The notes beneath the pieces are model-generated. The model did no database searches and was not told the DNA's origin. It saw nothing but the letters and a program-made list of their open reading frames with translations. A stretch of DNA of 64,000 nt, taken from the NCBI GenBank assembly GCA_023664045.1, contig JAMPGH010000001.1, positions 1,667,804 through 1,731,803 on the forward strand, given 5' to 3'. This DNA comes from Alistipes senegalensis (lineage in GTDB: Bacteria > Bacteroidota > Bacteroidia > Bacteroidales > Rikenellaceae). The translations under genes were made by a program, and so were the position numbers. Of this stretch, positions 8,567 to 17,312 are shown piece after piece (the stretch's first letter is position 1; every line of letters begins with the position of its first letter).

Positions 8567-8576
8567 AAGTGCCGGT

Positions 8577-8993
8577 TTATTCGATTTCGAACGTGCGGGC
8601 CGTGGGGCCGTCGACGGTGATGCGCACCTCGATCCGCTCGTCGGGCAGCAGGGGCTCGATCTTCTCGGGCCACTCCACCAGACAGACGTCGCCCGAATAG
8701 AAATACTCTTCGTAGCCGAAGTCGTAGGCTTCGCGCAGGTCCTCGATGCGGTAGAAGTCGAAGTGGCAGATGCGGCGGCCTCCGTCGCCCTCGTATTGGT
8801 TGACAATGGCGAACGTCGGGCTCGTTACCGTGTCCGCAGCGCCCAACTGCGCTGCGATTTCGCGGATCAGCGTGGTCTTGCCCGCGCCCATTTCGCCGCG
8901 CAGCGCCACGACGGTGCGCGGGCCCAGCAGCTCGACGATCGCTGCGGCCGCCTGCGGCAGTTCGTCCTGCGAGTTGATGCGGATGCTCTTCAT
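8577..8993 (-). CDS. tsaE: tRNA threonylcarbamoyladenosine biosynthesis ATPase TsaE
   Basis: 138 residues, the normal size. The P-loop GEMGAGKT lies at residues 33-40, followed by the family motifs TSPTFAIVNQY, CHFDFYRIED and a VEWPEKI segment. TsaE is the ATPase of the TsaB-TsaD-TsaE complex that installs N6-threonylcarbamoyl on A37 of ANN-decoding tRNAs in the cytoplasm. Its ATG overlaps the porX stop by four bases (ATGA), which implies translational coupling. TsaE-PorX adjacency is a recurrent Bacteroidetes arrangement. Confidence 0.95.
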   Translation of the reverse strand: MKSIRINSQDELPQAAAAIVELLGPRTVVALRGEMGAGKTTLIREIAAQLGAADTVTSPTFAIVNQYEGDGGRRICHFDFYRIEDLREAYDFGYEEYFYSGDVCLVEWPEKIEPLLPDERIEVRITVDGPTARTFEIE

Positions 8994-10540
8994 CGTTTGG
9001 GTTTCAATACTAAGTAGGGTACGATCATCTCCTCCATCGAGATTCCGCCGTGCTGGAACGTGTTGCGGTAGTAGCGGATGTGGCGGTTGGCGTCGTTGTT
9101 GTAGACCAGAAAGTCGGTGTTGTAGGCGAAGATGTAGCTCGACGTCAGGTTGCTCGACGGCAGCTGGATGTCTTCGGGCCGCTGCACCTCGTAGACTTCG
9201 CGCGAGTTGTAGGCCAGGTTGCGGCCCGTCTTGTAGCGCAGGTTGGCCGAGGTCTCGCGGTCGCCCGTTACCTTCACCGGGTTGTCCACGCGGATGGTGC
9301 CGTGGTCGGAGGTGATGATGACGGTGTGTCCCCGCTCCGAGAGAAGCCGGAGGATCGTGTAGAGATCCGAGTGCTCGAACCACGAGCGCGTCAGCGAGCG
9401 GAACGCCGCCTCGTCTTCGGTCAGCTCGCGGATGATGTCGGTCTCGGTGCGGGCGTGGGAGAGAATGTCCAGAAAGTTGTAGACGATCACCGAGAAGTCG
9501 GCATCGTATACCTTTTGTATATTGTCCACCAGCCGGCGCCCCTGCTCGGGCCGCACCAGTTTGTCGAACGAGAACTTCCACGACTTGCCGTTCTGGGCCA
9601 TCAGGCGGCGCAGGAAATCTTCTTCGTACTGGTTCTTGCCGCCCTCTTCGTTGTCGTTGAGCCACTTGTCGGGCATCAGCCGGTCGATGGCCAGCGGCAT
9701 CAGTCCCGCGAATATGGCGTTGCGGGCGTATTGCGTGGCCGTGGGCAGAATGGCGCAGTAGAAATCTTCGGCCGCCACGTCGTAGTAGCCCCTCAGCAGC
9801 GACGAGATCGCGCGCCATTGGTCGTAGCGGAAGTTGTCGATCAGCAGCAGCGTGGTCTTCGGATTCTCGTCGGCTACGGGGAAGATGCGCGAGCGCATGA
9901 GCGTGTGCGACATCACGGGAGTGTCTTCTCCCCGTTTGTTGATCCAGTCGTAGTAGTTGCGGCGCACGAACTTCGAGAACTCTTGGTCGGCCTCCGTCTT
10001 CTGGTAGGTCAGCACCTCCTTGATGCTGCGGTCGGTCGAATCTTCCAGTTCGATCTCCCACGAGGTCAGACGCCGGTAGAGCGAGCACCAGTCCTGAAAG
10101 GTGTCGGCCATCTGCAGCGACTGCGAGATGCGTCCGAATTCCGAGCGGTAGTCGGCCGTGGTCTGCTCCGTTACCAGCTGCTGCGAGTGTACGATCTTCT
10201 TGATCGACAGCAGCACCTGATTGGGATTCACCGGTTTGATCAGGTAGTCGGCGATCTTCGACCCCACGGCCTTGTCCATGATGTTCTCCTCCTCGCTCTT
10301 GGTTACCATGATTACGGGCGTGGTGGGGCGCACCTCCTTGATCTTGGGGAGGGTTTCGAGTCCCGTCATGCCGGGCATCATCTCGTCCAGAATGATGAGG
10401 TCGTAAGCCCCCTCCGCCGCCATGTCGATGGCGTCGTAGCCGTTGTTGCAGGTCTCTACCTCGTAGCCTTTCCCGCGGAGGAAAAGCACGTGGGGCTTGA
10501 GCAGTTCGACTTCATCGTCGACCCAGAGTATTTTGACCAT
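8990..10540 (-). CDS. porX: Response regulator PorX with PglZ domain
   Basis: 516 residues. Residues 1-120 are a receiver domain (WVDDE acidic pocket, phospho-acceptor Asp52 in ILDEMMPG, Lys in LIKPVN). A helical linker follows, then a PglZ/alkaline-phosphatase-fold domain with TLLLIDNFRYDQW, a metal-site IITSDHGT segment and a terminal GGISMEEMIVPY. This architecture is that of PorX, which with the kinase PorY and sigma factor SigP controls type IX secretion genes. The PglZ part of PorX is known as a phosphodiesterase. The gene implies that the organism has or had a T9SS, although no other T9SS gene is in this window. A well-formed promoter lies upstream. Confidence 0.95.
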   Translation of the reverse strand: MVKILWVDDEVELLKPHVLFLRGKGYEVETCNNGYDAIDMAAEGAYDLIILDEMMPGMTGLETLPKIKEVRPTTPVIMVTKSEEENIMDKAVGSKIADYLIKPVNPNQVLLSIKKIVHSQQLVTEQTTADYRSEFGRISQSLQMADTFQDWCSLYRRLTSWEIELEDSTDRSIKEVLTYQKTEADQEFSKFVRRNYYDWINKRGEDTPVMSHTLMRSRIFPVADENPKTTLLLIDNFRYDQWRAISSLLRGYYDVAAEDFYCAILPTATQYARNAIFAGLMPLAIDRLMPDKWLNDNEEGGKNQYEEDFLRRLMAQNGKSWKFSFDKLVRPEQGRRLVDNIQKVYDADFSVIVYNFLDILSHARTETDIIRELTEDEAAFRSLTRSWFEHSDLYTILRLLSERGHTVIITSDHGTIRVDNPVKVTGDRETSANLRYKTGRNLAYNSREVYEVQRPEDIQLPSSNLTSSYIFAYNTDFLVYNNDANRHIRYYRNTFQHGGISMEEMIVPYLVLKPKR

Positions 10541-10559
10541 AGTCTTCGCTTTCTTGTCG

Positions 10560-10590
10560 CAAAATTAGTGTTTTTACTCCCAAACGCAAA
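10560..10590 (-). promoter_or_regulatory. porX promoter
   Basis: On the minus strand TTTG (10590-10587), 19 bases, then TAATTTTG (10567-10560): both Bacteroidetes promoter elements at standard spacing, 19 bases before the porX ATG. Confidence 0.75.
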
Positions 10591-10608
10591 AAACGGAGAA
10601 TTATTGGG

Positions 10609-10730
10609 ATAATTCACAATGCACAATTCATAATTCACATTTTTTCCGAATTTATTCCTTTCGTCGAGCGGATGTCGACAGCGGGCGTGCCGAAAGAAAA
10701 TTATGAATTGTGAATTATGAATTGTGAATC
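10609..10730. repeat. AT-rich inverted repeat (MITE-like)
   Basis: Perfect 17-bp arms CACAATTCATAATTCAC at 10622-10638 and GTGAATTATGAATTGTG at 10710-10726, with near-repeats of the same motif beside both. The ~70-base centre contains no gene. It lies between the divergent porX and HU promoters. No other feature was seen in 10541-10813. Confidence 0.7.
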
Positions 10731-10813
10731 GGTTTTCGACTTTTGCCCGATATTTGTTTATCGGCTTGTGTCAGTGCGGGGTAGACCGCTCCGGGCAAAA
10801 ACGCGAAAAAATT

Positions 10814-10844
10814 TTTGCGGATAATTAAATAAAGCGTATATTTG
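10814..10844 (+). promoter_or_regulatory. HU gene promoter
   Basis: TTTG (10814-10817), 19 bases, TATATTTG (10837-10844): an exact match in sequence and spacing to the Bacteroidetes housekeeping promoter, 47 bases before the start codon. Confidence 0.8.
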
Positions 10845-10891
10845 CAAACTCGATTTTTGTAAAAAGACTTAATTCTTAATATCATATAGCT

Positions 10892-11164
10892 ATGACAAAA
10901 GCAGACATCGTAAGCGAAATCGCCAAAAGCACCGGTGCCGAAAAAGTGCAGGTGCAGGCTATCGTAGAGGCTTTCATGGAGAGCATCAAGACGTCGTTGA
11001 CCAACAATAACAACGTCTACCTCCGCGGTTTCGGCAGTTTCATCGTGAAGAAGCGTGCCAAGAAGGTGGCCCGCAACATCTCGAAGAATACGACCATCAC
11101 CATTCCCGAGCACAATATTCCCGCTTTCAAGCCTGCCAAGAGCTTTGCTGCGAAAGTAAAATAG
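10892..11164 (+). CDS. HU family DNA-binding protein
   Basis: 90 residues, exactly the HU/IHF length. It opens MTKADIVSEIAKSTGAEK, has the YLRGFGSFIVKKRA turn before the DNA-binding arm, and the arm RNISKNTTITIPEHNIPAFKP with the conserved Pro-Ala-Phe-Lys-Pro. As a nucleoid protein it bends and compacts DNA. The strong promoter and solo position fit an abundant protein. The short basic-protein gene follows 39 bases downstream, probably on the same transcript. Confidence 0.95.
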   Translation: MTKADIVSEIAKSTGAEKVQVQAIVEAFMESIKTSLTNNNNVYLRGFGSFIVKKRAKKVARNISKNTTITIPEHNIPAFKPAKSFAAKVK

Positions 11165-11203
11165 TTTCCAGATAAATCAAGAACCTCTTAAAATCACAGA
11201 ACT

Positions 11204-11293
11204 ATGCCGAACGGAAAGAAGCATAAGCGCCACAAGATGGCTACCCACAAGCGTAAAAAACGTCTGCGCAAGAATCGCCACAAGAAAAAGTAG
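11204..11293 (+). CDS. Small basic protein, AURKAIP1/COX24-like (29 residues)
   Basis: A 29-residue reading frame, ATG 11204 to TAG 11291-11293, with more than half Lys/Arg/His. It starts MPNGKKHKRHKMATHKRKKR and ends KNRHKKK. The core HKMATHKRKKRLRK is the one shared by tiny Bacteroidetes proteins annotated as AURKAIP1/COX24-domain, related to mitochondrial ribosomal protein mS38. A ribosome-associated role is therefore likely, but that is inference from the family. It sits between HU and a strong terminator and is easily missed by gene callers because of its size. Confidence 0.85.
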   Translation: MPNGKKHKRHKMATHKRKKRLRKNRHKKK

Positions 11294-11315
11294 GGTAGCG
11301 ACGTCTATGAACGGT

Positions 11316-11350
11316 TAAAGCTAAAGGGGCCTGCGGCTCTTTTAGCTTTA
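11316..11350 (+). terminator. Hairpin after the HU/basic-protein unit
   Basis: TAAAGCTAAA (11316-11325) pairs perfectly with TTTAGCTTTA (11341-11350), and the stem extends inward with GGGGCC/GGCTCT pairing. It ends the HU transcript 23 bases after the small gene. Confidence 0.75.
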
Positions 11351-11516
11351 CCTATTTAAATCGACGGTGTCCGCACCGTCTCCGGAGGCGGTCCGCAGAG
11401 CCCTGCCGACGCCCGTTTTCCGGAAGATCTTGAAGTTCTCCGCCACTTCATCCCAACAGGCGGTCCGATACTAATTTCAGCATACCGCGCTCCGCAGCGG
11501 GGCGCGCAGAGAATAA

Positions 11517-13067
11517 ATGAACAAGGAGTTAATCGTAAACGTCAGCCCGACCGAAATCACCATCGCCATGTGCGAGGACAAGGTGTTGGTCGAGTTGTCC
11601 AAAGAGCAGTGCCAGACGGGCTTCGCCGTCGGAGATATCTATCTGGGCAAAGTTCGCAAAATCATGCCGGGGCTCAACGCGGCATTCGTCAACATAGGCC
11701 ACGAAAAGGACGCTTTCATCCACTACCTCGATCTGGGAACCCATTTTCCGTCGTTGCAGAAGCTCGCTTCGTCGTACGTTCCCGGCAAACGGGGCCTGCG
11801 CATCGAGAGCATGAAGATGGAGAATCCCGTCGAGAAGGGCGGCAAGATCGGCGACTACCTGCAGGTCGGACAGCAGATCATGGTGCAGATCGCCAAAGAG
11901 GCCATCTCCACCAAAGGTCCGCGCCTGACGGCCGACATCTCGTTGGCCGGGCGCAACGTCGTCCTCGTGCCCTTTTCTTCGAAGGTCTTCCTTTCGCAGA
12001 AGATCCGTTCCGGCGAGGAGAAGAAGCGTCTCAAGCGCATCGCCGCCGCCGTCTTGCCCAAGAATTTCGGCGTCATCATCCGCACCGCCGCCGCCGAGGC
12101 GAAGGACGAGGATATCGAGCAGGACATCCGCACGCAGATCGACCGCTGGCGCAAAACCGTCTCGGCCATCCGCAAGCATGCGGCTCCCGCGCAGATCATG
12201 AGCGAGATGAACCGCGCCAATACGATCATCCGCGATTCGCTCAACGGCGACTTCTCGCAGATCGCCGTCGACGACGAGGCGATGTACAACGAGATCCGCA
12301 GCTACATCCGGCAGATCCAGCCCGAGAAGGAGAAGATCGTGAAGCTCTACCGCGGCAGCGTGCCCATCTTCGACAACTTCGACATCTCCAAGCAGATCAA
12401 GTCGCTCTTCGCCAAGTACGTGTCGCTCAAGCGCGGCGCCTACCTCATCATCGAGCGCACGGAGGCCATGAACGTCATCGACGTCAACTCGGGCAACCGC
12501 ACCAAAGCCGAGGACAATCAGGAGCAGACGGCGATGGACGTCAACCTCGCCGCCGCGAAGGAGATCGCCCGGCAGCTGCGGCTGCGCGATCTGGGGGGTA
12601 TCGTCATCATCGACTTCATCGACCTGCACAAGGCGCAGAACCGGCAGGCGCTCTTCGACGAGATGGTCAAACTCATGTCTACCGACAAGGCCCGGCATAC
12701 CGTCTTGCCGCTCACCAAGTTCGGACTGATGCAGATCACCCGGCAGCGCGTGCGGCCCGTCGCCGTCGAGAGCGTTTCGGACGTCTGCCCCACCTGCAAC
12801 GGCTCGGGCAAGATCGAACCTACGGTGGTTCTGGACCGGAAGATCGAGAACCAGATCTCGCTGCTCACCGAGGATCGCGGCCACAAGTTCATCCGGCTGG
12901 TCGTCAGCCCCTACGTCGCGGCATTCCTTAAGAAGGGCTTCTGGTCGTTGCGCCGGCGGTGGGAGTGGAAGTACAAGGTGCGCCTCGAAATCGTCGAGGA
13001 CCAGAGCGTCGGCATCGTCGAGATCCACTACCACGATAGGAAGGATAACGACCTGATCAAAAAATAA
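11517..13067 (+). CDS. rng: Ribonuclease E/G family endoribonuclease
   Basis: 516 residues, RNase G-sized, without the long C-terminal scaffold of RNase E. Residues ~38-120 form the S1 domain (GDIYLGKVRKIMPGLNAAFV). The catalytic core has both metal-binding aspartates, in NVIDVNSGN and GIVIIDFIDL. The zinc-link CPTCNGSGKI follows at about residue 422. It cleaves single-stranded AU-rich RNA and processes rRNA and mRNA ends in the cytoplasm. The 166-base leader after the HU terminator has no clear TAnnTTTG element. A weak terminator follows before mfd. Confidence 0.95.
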   Translation: MNKELIVNVSPTEITIAMCEDKVLVELSKEQCQTGFAVGDIYLGKVRKIMPGLNAAFVNIGHEKDAFIHYLDLGTHFPSLQKLASSYVPGKRGLRIESMKMENPVEKGGKIGDYLQVGQQIMVQIAKEAISTKGPRLTADISLAGRNVVLVPFSSKVFLSQKIRSGEEKKRLKRIAAAVLPKNFGVIIRTAAAEAKDEDIEQDIRTQIDRWRKTVSAIRKHAAPAQIMSEMNRANTIIRDSLNGDFSQIAVDDEAMYNEIRSYIRQIQPEKEKIVKLYRGSVPIFDNFDISKQIKSLFAKYVSLKRGAYLIIERTEAMNVIDVNSGNRTKAEDNQEQTAMDVNLAAAKEIARQLRLRDLGGIVIIDFIDLHKAQNRQALFDEMVKLMSTDKARHTVLPLTKFGLMQITRQRVRPVAVESVSDVCPTCNGSGKIEPTVVLDRKIENQISLLTEDRGHKFIRLVVSPYVAAFLKKGFWSLRRRWEWKYKVRLEIVEDQSVGIVEIHYHDRKDNDLIKK

Positions 13068-13147
13068 ATTCTTCGAATCGAGAATACGGAAGGGGCGATC
13101 GGAGGGGCGGCCGGAGGGTTTGTCGAGCCGGTATTTCCGAGCGTCGG

Positions 13148-13172
13148 GCGTGGAGCTCGATTCCACGCTTTC
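13148..13172 (+). terminator. Possible terminator after rng
   Basis: GCGTGGA (13148-13154) pairs with TCCACGC (13162-13168), followed by TTTCTTC. A moderate intrinsic terminator between rng and mfd. Confidence 0.5.
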
Positions 13173-13245
13173 TTCGGCATGATCCGCCTCCGGAGGCTCC
13201 AGCTCCCGTTTAATCGTAAATTCTTCATTTTTACTTTTACTTGCC

Positions 13246-16200
13246 GTGTCTCCCCATGAACAGTTGGCGCAGCTGGCCGCCGGGTCGGAGCGCCTCGGAG
13301 AGCTGTGCCGGGCATATGCCGCCAGGCAAGCGACCGTCCACCTCGAAGAGTTGGTCGGCGGGGCGCTTTCGTTCTATGCCGCCGCGGCGATCGCCCGCAT
13401 GGGAGGCGTGCACCTCTTCGTCGCCGAGGACCGCGATGCCGCGGCCTATCTGTTGAACGACTTCTATAACTTGTTGGACGAACGGCAGGTCTGCTTTTTC
13501 CCCTCTTCTTGGAAGCGCTCCGCCGCCTACGGCGCCGAGGATGCGCAGGGCGTGGTGCAGCGTACCGCCACCTTGAACGCTCTGCGGAACTTCGGCGGTA
13601 CGGGTTATCTGGTCGTCTGCACCTATCCCGAGGCGTTGGCCGAGCGGGTCGCCGATGCCGAGGCGTTGCGGCAGGGATCGATTCAGGTGCGGGTCGGCGA
13701 CCGGATCTCGATCGATGTGCTCGTGCAGGCGTTGACCGACGCCTCTTTCACGCGCGTCGACTTCGTCTACGAGCCCGGGCAGTACTCCGTGAGGGGCGGC
13801 ATCGTCGACGTCTTCTCTTTCTCCGAAAGCAAGCCCTACCGCATCGACTTGTTCGGCGACGAGGTCGATTCGATCCGACGGTTCGAGATTTCGAGCCAGC
13901 TCTCGTCCGAAAAACTCTCCGAGATCGCCGTCATTCCCGACATGAACGCCGCTGCTTCCGCGTCGCGCGTCTCGTTGGCGCAGTTCGCCGGCGCGGAGGC
14001 CGCATGCTGGTTCTACGATCCCGACTTCGTGCTGCGCAAGATCAACGACGTGAGACGCAGGACCCTCGGCGATCTGGAGCGGCCCGAGACGATCGATGCG
14101 TTGATGACCAGCCGCAACGGCTTGCTCGCCGATCTGGCCCCGAACCGCATCTTCACGCTCCGCGACAACCTGCCCGAGCGTCCCGCCACGGCGGCTGTCC
14201 GCTTCGCGACCGCTCCGCAGCCCAAGTTCAACAAGAACTTCGAGATGCTGGCCGACGACATGATCCGCAATGCGTTGCGGGGTTACGAAACGTTCATTCT
14301 CTCCGAAAACAAGGTGCAGGTCGAGCGCCTCGAAAACATCTTCCATCGGATCGGCCGCGGGCAGGCCGTCGTCCGGGCGCTCGGGGTTACGTTGCACGAG
14401 GGTTTCGTCGACCATGACCTGAAAATATGCCTCTATACCGACCACCAGATCTTCGACCGCTACCAGCGCTACCGCATCAACGGCGAGATCCGGCGCGACG
14501 AGCAGATGACCGTCGCCGAATTGAACCAGCTGCGGCCGGGCGACTACGTCGTGCATATCGACCACGGCGTCGGGCGCTTCGACGGTTTGGTGAAGATCTC
14601 CGAGAACGGCAAGTCGCACGAGGCGATCAAGCTCGTCTACAAGGACGGCGACGTACTCTTCGTCAACGTCCATTCGCTCCACCGCATTTCGCGTTACAAG
14701 GCCGGCGACGGCGAGCCGCCCAAGATCTACAAGCTCGGCAACGGGGCTTGGCAGAAGCTCAAGAACGCCACCAAAAAGGCCGTCAAGGACATCTCGCGCG
14801 AGCTCATCGCCCTCTACGCCCGGCGCAAGGCTTCGAAGGGCTTCGCCTTTTCGCCCGACAGCTACCTGCAGCACGAGTTAGAGGCTTCGTTCCGCTGGGA
14901 GGATACGCCCGACCAGCAGGCGGCCGTCGCCGCCGTCAAGAAGGATATGGAGTCCGACCAGCCGATGGACCGGCTCGTCTGCGGCGACGTAGGTTTCGGT
15001 AAGACCGAGGTCGCCATCCGCGCCGCATTCAAGGCTGCGACCGACGGCAAGCAGGTCGCCGTGCTGGTGCCCACCACGATTCTGGCTCTGCAGCACTACC
15101 GCTCTTTCTCCGAGCGCCTGCGCGGCTTTCCGGTGAAGATCGAGTATCTGAACCGCACCAAGTCGGCCCGCGAGGTGGCGCAGATCCGCGAGGAGCTGGC
15201 GTCGGGCAAGATCGACATCCTTATCGGCACGCACAAGATGCTGGGCAAGCAGATCCTCTTCCGCGATCTGGGACTGCTGATTATCGACGAGGAGCAGAAG
15301 TTCGGTGTCGCCGCCAAAGAGAAACTTACTCAGATGAGCGTGTCGGTCGATACGCTCACCCTCACCGCTACGCCCATTCCGCGGACGCTGCAGTTTTCGC
15401 TCATGGGGTCGCGCGACTTGTCGGTCATCTCTACGCCGCCGCCCAACCGGCAGCCCATCCTCACCGAGTCGCACACCTTCTCGGAGGAGATCGTCCGCGA
15501 TGCCGTCGAGGCCGAGCTCGCCCGCGGCGGTCAGGTCTATTTCGTCCACAACCGCGTCGAGGACCTGCTTTCGATTGAGGGCATGATCGCCCGCCTCTGC
15601 CCGAAGGCCCGCGTCGGCGTCGGACACGGCAAGATGCCCCCCGAGCAGCTCGAAAAGCTCGTCATGGACTTCATCTACGGGGAGTTCGACGTGTTGCTCT
15701 CGACCACCATCGTCGAGAACGGCATCGACATCCCCAACGCCAATACGATCATCATCGACAACGCCCAGAATTTCGGTCTGAGCGATCTGCACCAGTTGCG
15801 CGGCCGCGTGGGGCGCTCCGACCGCAAGGCCTATTGCTACCTCCTCTCGCCGCCCGACGAGCTCTTGTCGTCCGATGCGCGGCGGCGCCTGCGGGCCATC
15901 GAGGAGTTCTCCGACCTCGGCTCGGGCTTCAACATCGCCATGCAGGACCTCGACATCCGCGGCGCCGGCAATCTGTTGGGCGCCGAGCAGAGCGGCTTCA
16001 TCGCCGACATCGGATTCGAAACCTACCAGAAGATCATGCAGGAGGCCATCGCCGAGTTGCGGGCCGAGGGACTGCAGGTCGCCGGGCTCTCGGAGGCCGA
16101 ATCCGACGTCGTGGAGCGGATGCGCTTCATCGACGATGCACATATCGACATCGAAGTCGAGGCTTCTCTGCCCGACTCTTACGTCTCGCAGCAGGCCGAG

Positions 16201-16575
16201 CGCCTGAAGCTCTACCGCGAACTCGATTCCACGAAGGACGAGGAGGCTCTGGCGGCTTTCGGCCGGCGTCTCGAAGACCGCTTCGGGCCCTTGCCGCGGG
16301 CGGTGTGCGAGCTCCTGAACGTCGTGCGGCTGCGGTGGGAGGCGATCCGGCTGGGCATGGAGCGCGTCAAGGTCAAGAACGGACTGATGATCGTCCACTT
16401 CGTCGGCGAGGAGAATTCGCCTTATTACAAGAGCGACACCTTCATGGAGCTTCTGAAGCGCGTTACGCAGCATCCCGAGCGTTTCGTCCTCAAGCAGCAC
16501 AATAATCGGCTGGCCATGACCGTTAGAAATATCAAGGACGTGGAGGCGGCCTACAAAACGTTGCGGGAGTTATGA
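13246..16575 (+). CDS. mfd: Transcription-repair coupling factor Mfd
   Basis: 1109 residues. The frame starts at GTG 13246, since no ATG or TTG in frame precedes the first conserved block. Order: UvrB-like N-terminal module (~1-330), the RNA-polymerase-interacting CarD-like domain (LRPGDYVVHIDHGVGRFDGL) near 430-500, the helicase core with Walker A GDVGFGKTE, DEEQ box in IIDEEQKFGV and the helicase motif TATPIPRTLQFS, then the TRCF C-terminal domain from ~990. Mfd removes stalled RNA polymerase and recruits UvrA for transcription-coupled repair. Its TGA overlaps the coaX ATG. Confidence 0.95.
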   Translation: MSPHEQLAQLAAGSERLGELCRAYAARQATVHLEELVGGALSFYAAAAIARMGGVHLFVAEDRDAAAYLLNDFYNLLDERQVCFFPSSWKRSAAYGAEDAQGVVQRTATLNALRNFGGTGYLVVCTYPEALAERVADAEALRQGSIQVRVGDRISIDVLVQALTDASFTRVDFVYEPGQYSVRGGIVDVFSFSESKPYRIDLFGDEVDSIRRFEISSQLSSEKLSEIAVIPDMNAAASASRVSLAQFAGAEAACWFYDPDFVLRKINDVRRRTLGDLERPETIDALMTSRNGLLADLAPNRIFTLRDNLPERPATAAVRFATAPQPKFNKNFEMLADDMIRNALRGYETFILSENKVQVERLENIFHRIGRGQAVVRALGVTLHEGFVDHDLKICLYTDHQIFDRYQRYRINGEIRRDEQMTVAELNQLRPGDYVVHIDHGVGRFDGLVKISENGKSHEAIKLVYKDGDVLFVNVHSLHRISRYKAGDGEPPKIYKLGNGAWQKLKNATKKAVKDISRELIALYARRKASKGFAFSPDSYLQHELEASFRWEDTPDQQAAVAAVKKDMESDQPMDRLVCGDVGFGKTEVAIRAAFKAATDGKQVAVLVPTTILALQHYRSFSERLRGFPVKIEYLNRTKSAREVAQIREELASGKIDILIGTHKMLGKQILFRDLGLLIIDEEQKFGVAAKEKLTQMSVSVDTLTLTATPIPRTLQFSLMGSRDLSVISTPPPNRQPILTESHTFSEEIVRDAVEAELARGGQVYFVHNRVEDLLSIEGMIARLCPKARVGVGHGKMPPEQLEKLVMDFIYGEFDVLLSTTIVENGIDIPNANTIIIDNAQNFGLSDLHQLRGRVGRSDRKAYCYLLSPPDELLSSDARRRLRAIEEFSDLGSGFNIAMQDLDIRGAGNLLGAEQSGFIADIGFETYQKIMQEAIAELRAEGLQVAGLSEAESDVVERMRFIDDAHIDIEVEASLPDSYVSQQAERLKLYRELDSTKDEEALAAFGRRLEDRFGPLPRAVCELLNVVRLRWEAIRLGMERVKVKNGLMIVHFVGEENSPYYKSDTFMELLKRVTQHPERFVLKQHNNRLAMTVRNIKDVEAAYKTLREL

Positions 16576-17312
16576 ATCTCATCGTCGACATCGGCAATAC
16601 GTCGATCAAGTTGGCCGTCATGGATCGCGGCGCCTGCGTCGCCGAGCGGAGGACCGAGCGGCTTTTGCCCGCCATGCTCGACGAGTTGTTCGCTGCCCAT
16701 GCCGTCGACAAGGCCATCGTCTGCTCCTCGCGGGGCGATGCCTCGGAGATCGTCGCCATGATCCGGCCGCGCGTGGAGCGGTTGGTGGAGTTCGCCGCTT
16801 CGACTCCCGTGCCCGTCGCCAGCGACTACCTCACGCCCGAAACGTTGGGCCGCGACCGGTTGGCCGCGGCCGTCGGCGCCGCAACGCTCTATCCCGGGCG
16901 GGAGGTGCTGGTGGTCGACTGCGGCACGGCCGTAACGTTCGATCGGGTCTCGGCCGATGGGCGGTTTCGCGGCGGCTGCATCTCGCCGGGGCTGCGCATG
17001 CGGCTGCGGGCGCTGCACGACTATACGGCGTCGCTGCCCCTGTGCGATATCACCGAGGACGAGGAGCTCGTGGGGCTCACCACGCGGCAGGCGATCGAGC
17101 GGGGCGTCATGAATTCGCTCGTCTTCGAAATCGAGGGTTACGTGTCGCGCATGCAGGGAAAAATCGACGGTTTATGCGTAATTTTTACCGGCGGGGATGC
17201 GAAATGCTTGGCGAAAAGAATTAAAAATACGATATTTGCAGATCGTAATCTGGTCTTTTGCGGATTGGATCGAATTTTAGAGTTCAATGCAAGTGAAGAA
17301 CACCTTGAATAG
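16572..17312 (+). CDS. coaX: Type III pantothenate kinase CoaX
   Basis: 246 residues. It has the ASKHA phosphate motif VDIGNTSIKL at the N-terminus, the second motif VVDCGTAVTFD near residue 118 and the GGCISPGLRMRLRAL segment characteristic of type III enzymes. It phosphorylates pantothenate, the first step of CoA synthesis, and needs a monovalent cation. It is ATGA-coupled to mfd and its last 26 bases overlap the next gene. Confidence 0.93.
   Translation: MNLIVDIGNTSIKLAVMDRGACVAERRTERLLPAMLDELFAAHAVDKAIVCSSRGDASEIVAMIRPRVERLVEFAASTPVPVASDYLTPETLGRDRLAAAVGAATLYPGREVLVVDCGTAVTFDRVSADGRFRGGCISPGLRMRLRALHDYTASLPLCDITEDEELVGLTTRQAIERGVMNSLVFEIEGYVSRMQGKIDGLCVIFTGGDAKCLAKRIKNTIFADRNLVFCGLDRILEFNASEEHLE

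Noticed and set aside
8990-10540. PglZ domain as a phage-defence (BREX/Pgl) component
   Set aside because: The N-terminal receiver domain, the length and the tsaE neighbour identify PorX. No other BREX genes are present.
10609-10730. Inverted repeat as the porX or HU operator or a terminator
   Set aside because: Both genes read away from it and have their own promoters. The AT-rich arms match the dispersed repeat family better.
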